Part shown: positions 15,504 to 23,731 of the stretch, one piece after another
Layout of the letters: every line of letters begins with the position of its first letter
Position numbering within the stretch: position 1 is the stretch's first letter
Assembly: GCA_963205385.1 (NCBI GenBank)
Contig: CAUJKE010000280.1
Location: 1 to 38,119 of the forward strand
Reading direction: 5' to 3'
DNA length: 38,119 bases
DNA from: Planctomycetota bacterium
GTDB taxonomy: Bacteria; Planctomycetota; Planctomycetia; Pirellulales; Pirellulaceae
Made by a program: the position numbers and the translations under genes
Notes under the pieces: model-generated
What the model saw: only the letters and a program-made list of their open reading frames with translations
The model's database searches: none
What the model was told of the DNA's origin: nothing

Positions 15504-16745
15504 CTAGCCTTTAATATCGAAGCAGAGGAGCGAGGTTTGGTCGCGAAGGTAGAGTTTGCCATCGACGACGACGGGGTGGGGCCAGTTGGCGCCGTGGTGC
15601 GTTGGCGATTTGAACTGCCCTTTGAGGATGTACTCGGTCGGCGTGGCTTCGATGAGCGCTACGTCGCCGCTCTCGTAACGGAAGATCAGATTGCCATCGA
15701 CGGCCAGCACCGCCGCGGACCCTTTGCCGACTCCGCGGCCGGGGCTCCAAGCGACCTTCCCGGTGAGCATCTCGATGCAGAGCGGAAAGCCTTCGTTGTG
15801 CCCATGCCCGCAGTAGATATAGTCCCCGATCAGGACCATGCCGCCGTGGTGGTTCTGCATCTGCTTGGACTTGAGGAAATAGACCTCTTCGGCCTCCAGT
15901 CCGCTCCCTTGCTTCACAACTTTGAGAAGTGCCGCCCCCGTGCCGTAGCCGGTGGAGCAGAAGACATAATCCCCTTTGACGATGGGGGTGGGGATGTTCG
16001 CCGTGCCGTTGGCGATGGGTTCGTAGTTCCAGAGGAGCTTGCCGGTTTCGGCATCGGCGCTGACGATGCCGCGCCCGACGAGTTGCACATATTGCTTCAC
16101 CCCTGCGGCGTGGCTGATGACCACCGATGAATAGGCAGCGCCGCCAGCGAGCTTCTCGGGAACGGCCGTCTTCCAGATGGTCTTGCCGGTCCGTTTATCG
16201 AGCGCGGCGAGCATCGCGTCCTTGCCGCCGGGGGTGACGATGAGCTTGTTGCCATCCACCAGCGGCGACTCGCTATAGCCCCAGCCGGACATCATCTTGC
16301 CGCCGAAGTCGGACTCGTATTTGAGTTTCCAGATTTCACGCCCGGTCTTCGTGTCCGCGCACATCAAGACGCCGTTCTTGGAGAGTCCGTACACGCGGTC
16401 GCCATCGACGGTGGGGGTGCAGTTGGGCGCGTCTTGGGCGCCGAGTTCCGTTTTCCACAACAGCCGGCCATCTTTCAGGTCCAGGCAAATCAGGCACGTC
16501 TCGCCGTTGATCTGCCCCATCGTGAAGATGCGGTCGTCGTGGATCGTGATGCTCGCATAGCCGCCGCCGATATTATCGATACGCCACAAGAGTTTCGGCG
16601 CGTCCTTCCACTCCTTCAGCAAGCCCTTCTCAGGCGAGATGCCATTGCGCTCGGGCCCGCGCCAGGAGGTCCATTCCGGCTTCGCGGCGAAGACGGCACT
16701 GCAAACGAAGACGCCACAGATGGCGAGCGTGACTTTGTGGAACAT
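15504..16745 (-). CDS. Secreted PQQ-like beta-propeller protein
   Basis: This 413-residue protein has a Sec signal peptide (MFHKVTLAICGVFVCSAVFA, cleavage after AFA). The mature part opens EWTSWRGPERNGIS, then has repeated propeller blades. The recurring wording is of the type GRLLWKTELG, TGREIWKLKYE, TGKTIWKTAVPE, TGKLLWNYEP and TGKVAWSPGRG. These are the tryptophan-docking motifs of PQQ-like (quinoprotein) repeats. Many planctomycete proteins of this kind lack a proven cofactor, so enzyme activity should not be assumed. A GAGGAAAGG ribosome binding site precedes the ATG. It lies downstream of the PVC-type haem protein gene, on the same strand and 120 bases away, so the two may be co-transcribed. 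Confidence 0.9.
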   Translation of the reverse strand: MFHKVTLAICGVFVCSAVFAAKPEWTSWRGPERNGISPEKGLLKEWKDAPKLLWRIDNIGGGYASITIHDDRIFTMGQINGETCLICLDLKDGRLLWKTELGAQDAPNCTPTVDGDRVYGLSKNGVLMCADTKTGREIWKLKYESDFGGKMMSGWGYSESPLVDGNKLIVTPGGKDAMLAALDKRTGKTIWKTAVPEKLAGGAAYSSVVISHAAGVKQYVQLVGRGIVSADAETGKLLWNYEPIANGTANIPTPIVKGDYVFCSTGYGTGAALLKVVKQGSGLEAEEVYFLKSKQMQNHHGGMVLIGDYIYCGHGHNEGFPLCIEMLTGKVAWSPGRGVGKGSAAVLAVDGNLIFRYESGDVALIEATPTEYILKGQFKSPTHHGANWPHPVVVDGKLYLRDQTSLLCFDIKG

Positions 16746-16865
16746 CGAACACCTTTCCTCGGTTGAGATTCATCCACTTGCAAGGGACGATGCTTGTTGG
16801 CGACGATTTTTGTTGGCGACATTGTTGACCGGCAACGCCGCCGTGCGCTGCGCACGAGTGAGATT

Positions 16866-19800
16866 CTACTTCAATCCGGAGAGGAACTCCACCAAGTCCC
16901 GCAGGTCTCGCCGGCTGAGATATTTGGTGACATCTTCCGGCATGGCCGACTTCGTCGGCGCTCGCTCTTCGATCGAGTCCTTGGGCACGTTCACCAATTT
17001 CCCCTCGGCGGTCATCAGTTGCAGTGCCTGGTCGTCTTCGTGCTTGACGATGCCGCTAACCGATTTGCCGTCGTCGGTAATGACCAGCACCGACTCGAAA
17101 TTTTTGGCGATGGTCTTGTTCGGCGCGACGATCGCCTCTAACAAGTACTCGCGGGTCTTATCGGCGGCGATTTTGGTGAGTTCGGGACCAACATCGCCCC
17201 CTTGATCCTTCGCCTTGTGGCAGCGGACGCAAGAGACTTCCGTCCGCTCGTAGAAGACCTTCGCACCGCGCTCGGCGTCGCCGCCGACGAGCGTTTCACG
17301 AAACGGGGCCACGGGGTCCGTGGCGGCTTTGGTCGCCTGATACTTGCGCAGCTTCTCTGCAATCGTGCGATCGGCGCGACGATCAGCGGCTTCGACAAGC
17401 TCCAAGCGAGCCTCGGCTGGGAATTCATTGGCCAACAGCTTATCCAGCGCCGCGCTAATGATTTCGTTTGTGCCGACAGCGCGCGATTCGCGGAGCAAAT
17501 CGAGCGCGCTTTGGCGTTCGCTGACGTCGCCGCTCGCCACCGCTGCGGCAAGTTTAGGCAACGCCGCGGCGGGATCTTTCTTGAAGAGCACGGCGCGCGC
17601 CGCAGCGCGGACGAGCGGTTGCTTATCGGCCAGGGCGGAGGTCGTTGCTTCGTCTAGCGATTTGTCCCCTAGCGCAGCCAAAGCGAGGAGCGCGTCCGCT
17701 CGGGACTGCCCCAGTTGTTGTTGGTCGGCCAGAATGCTGGACAGGAACGGGCCCACATCGTGAATGCCATACTGCGCCGCGACTTTGGCCGCGGCTTGCG
17801 CGACTTTGGGCGAACCACGCAAGACGCCGGCGAGTGAACTGGTCAGCGCCGCGGCGGCCGGTTCGGCGGCGCGCGGTGCGATCGGCCGCCACATGTTGAG
17901 CACGCGATCGAGCGACGACGGCTCCGCCCAAGTGGCCAGCATCGCGAGCGCTTCCAGACGCATCGCCTCTGGCGCACTCGCGCTGGCGGCGAAATTGGCG
18001 AGGGCTTGGGCGTTGGCAGGTTGCCCGAGTCGATAGTTGGCGTTGAGCACGCGCCGCAGGAGTGGATCGCTATCGGTCGGGCGGGTAATGAGCGCGGCCA
18101 GTTCGGGAAGCGCGGCGTAAATCGGCTGATCGTGAATCGCGCGGGCGGCTTCCAGGACGATTTGCGGATCGGCATCGTTCAAGTACAACGCAACTTCTTT
18201 CAGGCCCCGCTTACGCATGGCGACCACGGCCGCGATGCGGACCGAACGCGATTCGTGCGACGTCAGTTCGGCCAGCTTCTCGACATCGCCAATGCCGGCG
18301 AGCGCCATGATGCCGCCGTGACGCAGGATCGGGTCTTCGTCCGCGTTGGCGGCGAGCATCGCCGTGACGCCAGCGAGCGCGTGACCGGCTTGCAACTTGC
18401 CCAGCGAGAGCGCGGCGAAATAGCGGACGCGGGCGTTATCATCTGCGAGCAACTCAATGAGCCGGCCCGTCGTCTTGGCGAGCTTTGCTTCGCCAGCGGC
18501 CTGCGCGGCTTGGGCGCGAACCTCGGCGTCGCTGTCGTGGAGCAGTTCCGCGACCACGGCCAACGACTTCTCGGCGTCGCCGCGGCGCGCGAGTTGGCCG
18601 AGCGCCCAGAGCGCGTGGATGCGCGCGAGCTGTGACGCGGCGGATTTCGCGGTCGTGGTGAGCAGTTCCACCTCGCTCTTGTCCGCCAAGGCGAACTGCG
18701 CTTCTTGTCGGACCCGGCGATCCGCATGGGCCAGCAGCTTGACCAATGCAGCGGCGGAGAGTTGGGAGAAGTCACCGCTAAGCAGTTGCTGCACTTCCAT
18801 GCGGAGCGCATTGTCCTGCTGGGTCGGGTCGCTGAATTTGTAGATGCGCCCTTTCCCTTCACCATTCCAGCCGTTGACCCAATCGCTAATGTAAAGTGCG
18901 CCATCGGGGCCAAAATCGACATCCGTGGCGAGGAGGTTCCACACGGTCTCTTCTTCGTCCGTCACCGTAAAGAAAGCCCCTTGGGCCTGGTTGCGGAAAC
19001 TGCGCACGCCGCTGTTGCCGGGACCGCCGCGGAACTCAACAAGCAGAAAGCGGTTGTTGAAATGGTCGCTCAGCCCTGTGCCGGGATAATACGCTAAGCC
19101 GGAGGGCCCGCTGGCGATGTTGGGCTTCACTGGCGGCACAATGTAGGCCGGCGTGACGCTCTTATCGTACGCGTGCCAGATCCCTTCGCGATTAAAGGGG
19201 CCGCGATCACCGAGGTATTGATAGGCCATTCGCCAGCCGGAGTCGCCGCCGGGGACGACATACACCCAGCGCGCCTGATCGCCGCTATCGCTGTTGTTGT
19301 CGCCGGTGAAGAGGTTGCCGTAATCGTCGAAGGCCAGTTCCTGGGGATTGCGGAGCCCGGTGGCGACGACTTCGAGATTCGAGCCATCGAGTTCGCAGCG
19401 AAAGACGGCCCCGCTTTCCGGGTTGACGAAGTGTTTATCCCCTTGCGTGACGTTATAGCCCCGGTCGCCAATCGAATAGTACAACCGGCCATCGGGGCCG
19501 ATCACCAGGCCGTGCATGTCATGCCCGCCAAAAGCGCAGCGCACGCCGTAGCCTTCGCTGAGCACGTTGCGCTCGTCGGCCTGGCCGTCATGATTGGTAT
19601 CGATGAGTTCGTACAGTTTGGGAATGCACGTGTAATAAACCTTGCCCCGATAAGCGAGGACGCCGGCGCCGGTGCCGTCGAGCGCATCGTTGAAATGCTT
19701 AGCGAAGACCTGCGCGTTGTCCATGATGCCGTCGCCATTGGTGTCGGTCAGCAGGCGAATCCGGTCGTCCTGTTTGGTGTAGTCGCTGAGGCGGGCGCCG

Positions 19801-20159
19801 AGATGCTTCTGCATGTATGAAAGGCGATCATCTACGGTTTGCGCCGCGAGGTCATCGTTGAGCCACTCCCCATGGCCCCGATTGTCTTCCACCCCCTGGC
19901 CTTGCCGGAAGGTTTCACACACATAGATGCGGCCTTGATGATCGACATAGAACGCCACCGGGTTGGCGAGCAGCGGCTCCGCGGCGATGAGTTGCCCCGT
20001 AAGCCCCGCGGGAATTTTGAAGCCTGCCAGCGCGCGGGCCCCCTCCTCGGACGCGGCGGCGATCTTCGGCTCCTCCGGCAACGGGCGACCGTCCTCGGCA
20101 AGGGCGGATAGGGTCGTCAACGCGCTCATCGCCAGCGCGAGCAAAACCAACTTCTTCAT
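16866..20159 (-). CDS. PVC-type membrane-bound dehydrogenase-like protein with HEAT repeats and a C-terminal haem domain
   Basis: This 1097-residue exported protein is typical of planctomycetes and verrucomicrobia. After a signal peptide (MKKLVLLALAMSALTTLSALA) comes a glucose/sorbosone-dehydrogenase-like propeller with FYVDHQGRIYVCETFR, TDTNGDGIMD, GGHDMHGLVIGPDGRLYYSIGDRG and LRNPQELAFDDYGNLF. The middle third is HEAT-like helices (AEVRAQAAQAAGEAK, NARVRYFAALSLGK). The end is a cytochrome c-type domain with CVRCH at 977-981 and GPELTKI. It probably oxidises a sugar or related substrate and passes electrons to the c-type haem outside the cytoplasmic membrane, though the substrate is unknown. 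The ATG at 20159 has a GGGAG site 8 bases upstream and starts at the signal peptide. Confidence 0.92.
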   Translation of the reverse strand: MKKLVLLALAMSALTTLSALAEDGRPLPEEPKIAAASEEGARALAGFKIPAGLTGQLIAAEPLLANPVAFYVDHQGRIYVCETFRQGQGVEDNRGHGEWLNDDLAAQTVDDRLSYMQKHLGARLSDYTKQDDRIRLLTDTNGDGIMDNAQVFAKHFNDALDGTGAGVLAYRGKVYYTCIPKLYELIDTNHDGQADERNVLSEGYGVRCAFGGHDMHGLVIGPDGRLYYSIGDRGYNVTQGDKHFVNPESGAVFRCELDGSNLEVVATGLRNPQELAFDDYGNLFTGDNNSDSGDQARWVYVVPGGDSGWRMAYQYLGDRGPFNREGIWHAYDKSVTPAYIVPPVKPNIASGPSGLAYYPGTGLSDHFNNRFLLVEFRGGPGNSGVRSFRNQAQGAFFTVTDEEETVWNLLATDVDFGPDGALYISDWVNGWNGEGKGRIYKFSDPTQQDNALRMEVQQLLSGDFSQLSAAALVKLLAHADRRVRQEAQFALADKSEVELLTTTAKSAASQLARIHALWALGQLARRGDAEKSLAVVAELLHDSDAEVRAQAAQAAGEAKLAKTTGRLIELLADDNARVRYFAALSLGKLQAGHALAGVTAMLAANADEDPILRHGGIMALAGIGDVEKLAELTSHESRSVRIAAVVAMRKRGLKEVALYLNDADPQIVLEAARAIHDQPIYAALPELAALITRPTDSDPLLRRVLNANYRLGQPANAQALANFAASASAPEAMRLEALAMLATWAEPSSLDRVLNMWRPIAPRAAEPAAAALTSSLAGVLRGSPKVAQAAAKVAAQYGIHDVGPFLSSILADQQQLGQSRADALLALAALGDKSLDEATTSALADKQPLVRAAARAVLFKKDPAAALPKLAAAVASGDVSERQSALDLLRESRAVGTNEIISAALDKLLANEFPAEARLELVEAADRRADRTIAEKLRKYQATKAATDPVAPFRETLVGGDAERGAKVFYERTEVSCVRCHKAKDQGGDVGPELTKIAADKTREYLLEAIVAPNKTIAKNFESVLVITDDGKSVSGIVKHEDDQALQLMTAEGKLVNVPKDSIEERAPTKSAMPEDVTKYLSRRDLRDLVEFLSGLK

Positions 20160-20460
20160 CGAGGACTCCCAAGAGATTGACGCTAACACAGGGCGCGCTG
20201 AGCGGAGATTAGAGCTACCGCGCCAACGGGGGGCGATCCGAAAGGAATTTCAGGCGGGACGCCCAGCCGCTGTCATTCGCCTGAACGCAAACCATCAAAG
20301 TACCGCAGGTTGAGGATTTTCGCAATTGTTGCGTGACCCATGACCCCTGTTTCCCGTTTTTCCGAGCGCCATGACGAGCGTGCGATCGCGCTTCGACATG
20401 TGGATCGGGTGCTGCTCCAGCGCGGACGACAGGACGGATTATTCACGAAGAGGGGACTCG

Positions 20461-20493
20461 CTCACCATCGGGACGAGCCCGAAGGGGGCGTGG
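20461..20493 (-). repeat. Palindromic repeat family B, copy 4 (inverted)
   Basis: Read on the minus strand, this copy has the GATGGTGAG flank and a hairpin CGGG/CCCG around CTCGT, very close to family B copy 2. It lies about 90 bases from a family A copy, as in the 12-kb gap. Confidence 0.5.
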
Positions 20494-20581
20494 AGGGGGG
20501 CGGGGATTACTCGCGGCGGCTAATAATCGCCGTTATTCGTGGGGGCGCACGATCGGATACGCGGTCAAAAACGTCGGTATT

Positions 20582-20643
20582 CAGGGCCGTTCAGGGTCCT
20601 TTTCCGCCGTCAGGCGGTATTAGGCCCGTGCTTGAGCACGGGT
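20582..20643 (+). repeat. Three-hairpin palindromic repeat family A, copy 3
   Basis: This full 62-base unit shares the CCCGTGC/GCACGGG hairpin exactly with copies 1 and 2, and it has a CCGCC/GGCGG middle hairpin with a GTCA loop. Its first hairpin is partly decayed, with about five pairs left including a G-T. The rest of the 700-base gap between 20160 and 20865 holds no supported gene. Confidence 0.72.
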
Positions 20644-20728
20644 GACGCTTGAATTATAAAAATCGCACCACCGCCCCGCGTATGGGCTACTTCGCAGTTT
20701 ACTCTCTGCCCTAGCGTGGTGGTTGTCC

Positions 20729-20758
20729 CTGCCACAACTTGTCTCCGCGGTGTATACT
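20729..20758 (+). promoter_or_regulatory. Weak candidate promoter for aceE
   Basis: TATACT at 20753-20758 matches the -10 consensus at five of six positions. The best -35 at a usable distance is CTGCCA (20729-20734), 18 bases upstream. A transcript would start near 20765 and leave a 100-base leader before the aceE start. Confidence 0.3.
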
Positions 20759-20865
20759 TCCTAGTTCAAACGTGCAATCGACACGTACATTCGACTTGGG
20801 CTGGTCCCGTCCGCGCCGGGCTGGCAGTGCCACACGTTATTCACCCCGCTAACAGAGGCGCATTG

Positions 20866-23589
20866 ATGGCAGATGCTACGACGATTCGCGACTCGGAAGA
20901 GACGCCGGCCGAACCTTATGTAAACCCGGTGCAGGATGTCGACCCGGCCGAAACGCAGGAGTGGCTCGAGTCCCTGGAATATGTGCTGCAAAGCAAAGGG
21001 GCGGAACGGGTTAAGTTCCTCCTCAGCGAGTTGGAGCGAAAGGCGACCATTCGCGGCGTCGATGTGCCGATGCCGATGAACACACCGTACATCAACACCA
21101 TCCCACTCGACCGCCAGCCGGCCTATCCCGGCAATCGCGAACTTGAACGGCGGATCAAGAGCATCATCCGCTGGAACGCGATGGCGATGGTCACGCGGGC
21201 CAATAGCGGCGACGTCGAGGGGCTCGGCGGGCATATCGGCACGTTCGCATCCAGCGCCACGCTGTTCGAGGTGGGCTTCAATCACTTCTTCCGCGGCCGC
21301 GGCGAAAGCGGCTACTCCCAGGATCTCGTCTACTATCAAGGCCACGCTTCGCCGGGCATGTATTCACGGGCCTTTTTGGAAGGCCGCCTGAGCGAACAAC
21401 ATCTCGTCAACTTCCGCCGCGAGTTGCAACCGGAAGAGGGCTTGTCGAGTTATCCCCATCCTTGGCTGATGCCGCATTTTTGGGAATTTCCCACGGTCTC
21501 GATGGGGCTGGGGCCGATCATGTCGATCTATCAGGCCCGGTTCCTCGAATACCTCGGTGATCGCGGCCTGCTCGAACGGGACAACCGCAGAGTGTGGGCG
21601 TTTCTTGGTGACGGCGAATGCGACGAACCGGAAGCGCTCGGCGCGATCACGCTCGCCGCGCGTGAAAATCTCGATAACCTGACCTTCGTCATCAACTGCA
21701 ACTTGCAGCGGCTGGATGGCCCGGTGCGCGGTAACGGCAAAATCATTCAGGAACTGGAAGCCCTGTTCCGCGGAGCTGGCTGGAATGTCATCAAAGTCGT
21801 CTGGGGGGATGATTGGGACGCGCTCCTCCAAAAGGACAAGTCCGGCCTGCTCATCAAACGGATGGGCGAAGTCGTTGACGGCCAGTACCAGAAATACACG
21901 GGGATGCCTGGCTCCTATATTCGCGAGCACTTTTTCGGTAAGTATCCAGAATTGCTCGAATTGGTTGCAAGCTACTCCGATGAAAAGCTGGAGAAGTTGC
22001 GCCGCGGCGGGCATGACCCGGAGAAGGTCTACGCCGCTTACAAAGCCGCGGTCGAGCACAAGGGGCAGCCGTCGGTAATTCTCGCCAAGACGATCAAAGG
22101 CTATGGAATGGGCGAAGCCGGCGAGGGGCGGATGATTGCCCACAACCAGAAGAAGCTCAACGAGAAGGAACTGCTGGAGTTCCGCAGCCGCTTCGGGATC
22201 CCCATTTCCGACGAAGACGTCGCCCAGGCCCCGTTCTATAAGCCGCCGGAAGACAGCGTCGAGATCCGTTACTTGCGTGAGCGGCGTGAAGCGCTCGGCG
22301 GCTATGTCCCCACGCGCGCCACGGCCCATCCCACGTTGGAAGTGCCGACGCTCGAAGATTATCGCAGCTTCATTGCCCGCGATGCCGGCAAGTCGGCTTC
22401 GACGACGATGGGCTTTGTGCAGTTGATGCGTCGTTTGTGCAAGGATAAGAAGGTCGGCAAGCACGTGGTGCCGATCGTGCCCGATGAATCGCGGACCTTT
22501 GGCATGGAAGGGATGTTCCGCGAAATCGGCATTTACGCCCACGCCGGTCAGCTCTATGAACCGGTCGATAGCGAAAACTTCCTGTATTACAAGGAAGCCA
22601 GCGACGGCCAGATTCTGGAAGAAGGCATCACCGAGGCGGGCGCCATGTCCTCGTTCATCGCCGCCGGTACTTCGTACGCGAATCACGGCATCCCCATGAT
22701 TCCGTTCTTCATTTACTACTCGATGTTCGGTTTCCAGCGGATTGGCGACTTGATTTGGGCGGCGGCCGATTCGCGCGCCAAAGGCTTCTTGCTGGGGGGC
22801 ACCTCCGGGCGAACCACGCTCAACGGCGAAGGGCTGCAACATCAAGACGGCCATAGCCTGCTCAACGCGATCGCGTTCCCCACGGTGCGGGCGTTCGATC
22901 CAGCGTTTAACTACGAAATCGCCGTGATCGTGATGGATGGGCTGCAAAAGCTTTTCGTCGCAGGCGAAACCGCCATGTATTATCTCATGTGCGGCAACGA
23001 GGACTACCATCAACCGGCCATGCCGGAAGGTTGCGAGGATGGAATCGTGCGGGGATTGTATAAGTACAACACCGTTGCCGCCGATAAGGCTAAGCACAAG
23101 GTGAACCTGCTCGGCAGCGGCGCGATCATGAATTGCGTGCTTGACGCGCAGAAGATCCTGGCCGAAAAGTATGGCGTCAGCAGCAATGTGTGGAGCGCCA
23201 CGAGTTACACGCAATTGCGCCGCGACGCGCACACGGCGGAACGCTGGAATATGCTCCACCCCGACCAAACGCCAAAGAAGAGCTACATCGAGGAGTGCTT
23301 CAGCGGCGAAGAGGGGGTGTTCGTGGCGGCTTCGGATTATGTCCGCGCGCTGCCTGAACAGATCACGCGCTGGGTGCCGGGGGATTTGTTCGCCCTGGGC
23401 ACCGATGGCATGGGACGGAGCGATTCGCGCGCCGCCTTGCGGCGGCATTTCGAGGTCGATGCCGAGTGCATCACGATCGCGACGCTGTATCGGCTCTCGC
23501 GCCAAGGATGCCTGCCGGCGAGCGACGTCACGCAAGCGATTAAAGACCTGGGGGTCGATCCCGAAAAGGTCGATCCGTATTTTGCCTAA
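20866..23589 (+). CDS. aceE: Pyruvate dehydrogenase E1 component, homodimeric type
   Basis: This 907-residue protein matches the single-chain E1 of the pyruvate dehydrogenase complex, which uses thiamine diphosphate to decarboxylate pyruvate and load the acetyl group onto E2. The cofactor motif is visible as GDGECDEPEALGA (from Gly248) through FVINCNLQRLDGPVRGNGK (Asn277, Asn279). Other strong E1 segments are GGHIGTFASSATLFEVGFNHFF and PFFIYYSMFGFQRIGD. The ATG at 20866 has AGAGG about 9 bases upstream and gives a normal family length. The frame is open further upstream, but the added 50 residues are not E1-like. The E2 gene follows 142 bases later. Confidence 0.95.
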   Translation: MADATTIRDSEETPAEPYVNPVQDVDPAETQEWLESLEYVLQSKGAERVKFLLSELERKATIRGVDVPMPMNTPYINTIPLDRQPAYPGNRELERRIKSIIRWNAMAMVTRANSGDVEGLGGHIGTFASSATLFEVGFNHFFRGRGESGYSQDLVYYQGHASPGMYSRAFLEGRLSEQHLVNFRRELQPEEGLSSYPHPWLMPHFWEFPTVSMGLGPIMSIYQARFLEYLGDRGLLERDNRRVWAFLGDGECDEPEALGAITLAARENLDNLTFVINCNLQRLDGPVRGNGKIIQELEALFRGAGWNVIKVVWGDDWDALLQKDKSGLLIKRMGEVVDGQYQKYTGMPGSYIREHFFGKYPELLELVASYSDEKLEKLRRGGHDPEKVYAAYKAAVEHKGQPSVILAKTIKGYGMGEAGEGRMIAHNQKKLNEKELLEFRSRFGIPISDEDVAQAPFYKPPEDSVEIRYLRERREALGGYVPTRATAHPTLEVPTLEDYRSFIARDAGKSASTTMGFVQLMRRLCKDKKVGKHVVPIVPDESRTFGMEGMFREIGIYAHAGQLYEPVDSENFLYYKEASDGQILEEGITEAGAMSSFIAAGTSYANHGIPMIPFFIYYSMFGFQRIGDLIWAAADSRAKGFLLGGTSGRTTLNGEGLQHQDGHSLLNAIAFPTVRAFDPAFNYEIAVIVMDGLQKLFVAGETAMYYLMCGNEDYHQPAMPEGCEDGIVRGLYKYNTVAADKAKHKVNLLGSGAIMNCVLDAQKILAEKYGVSSNVWSATSYTQLRRDAHTAERWNMLHPDQTPKKSYIEECFSGEEGVFVAASDYVRALPEQITRWVPGDLFALGTDGMGRSDSRAALRRHFEVDAECITIATLYRLSRQGCLPASDVTQAIKDLGVDPEKVDPYFA

Positions 23590-23618
23590 CCACGAAGCCG
23601 TAGCGACGCTCGCTAGCG

Positions 23619-23678
23619 AGTGAAAGCCGCCTGCTAACGACCGGCGGCCGCTCGCGACGATCGGCAACGGCTTTCACT
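23619..23678. repeat. Inverted repeat between aceE and aceF
   Basis: AGTGAAAGCCG (23619-23629) pairs perfectly with CGGCTTTCACT (23668-23678) across a 38-base GC-rich loop that can fold further. A 12-base palindrome (CTCGCTAGCGAG, 23609-23620) abuts it. There is no T tract, so it may be an mRNA-stabilising or attenuating structure, or a repeat element. Its function is unknown. Confidence 0.5.
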
Positions 23679-23731
23679 TACATCACACTTTCGCCTCTTT
23701 CCGCGAGAGGCCTCCAGCCACCGAGTTTCCT

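Noticed and set aside
16794-16820. Two copies of TTGTTGGCGAC in the gap upstream of the PQQ-like gene
   Set aside because: Only two copies 16 bases apart, with no hairpin or link to other sites. Likely a small chance duplication.
20340-20645. A 101-codon plus-strand frame in the gap before aceE
   Set aside because: It runs through family A and B palindromes and has no ribosome binding site or domain features.
21364-23667. A 767-codon minus-strand frame opposite aceE
   Set aside because: Long but wholly antisense to a clear E1 gene. Its composition is rich in Arg, His and Ala as expected from the opposite strand, and it has no recognisable domain.
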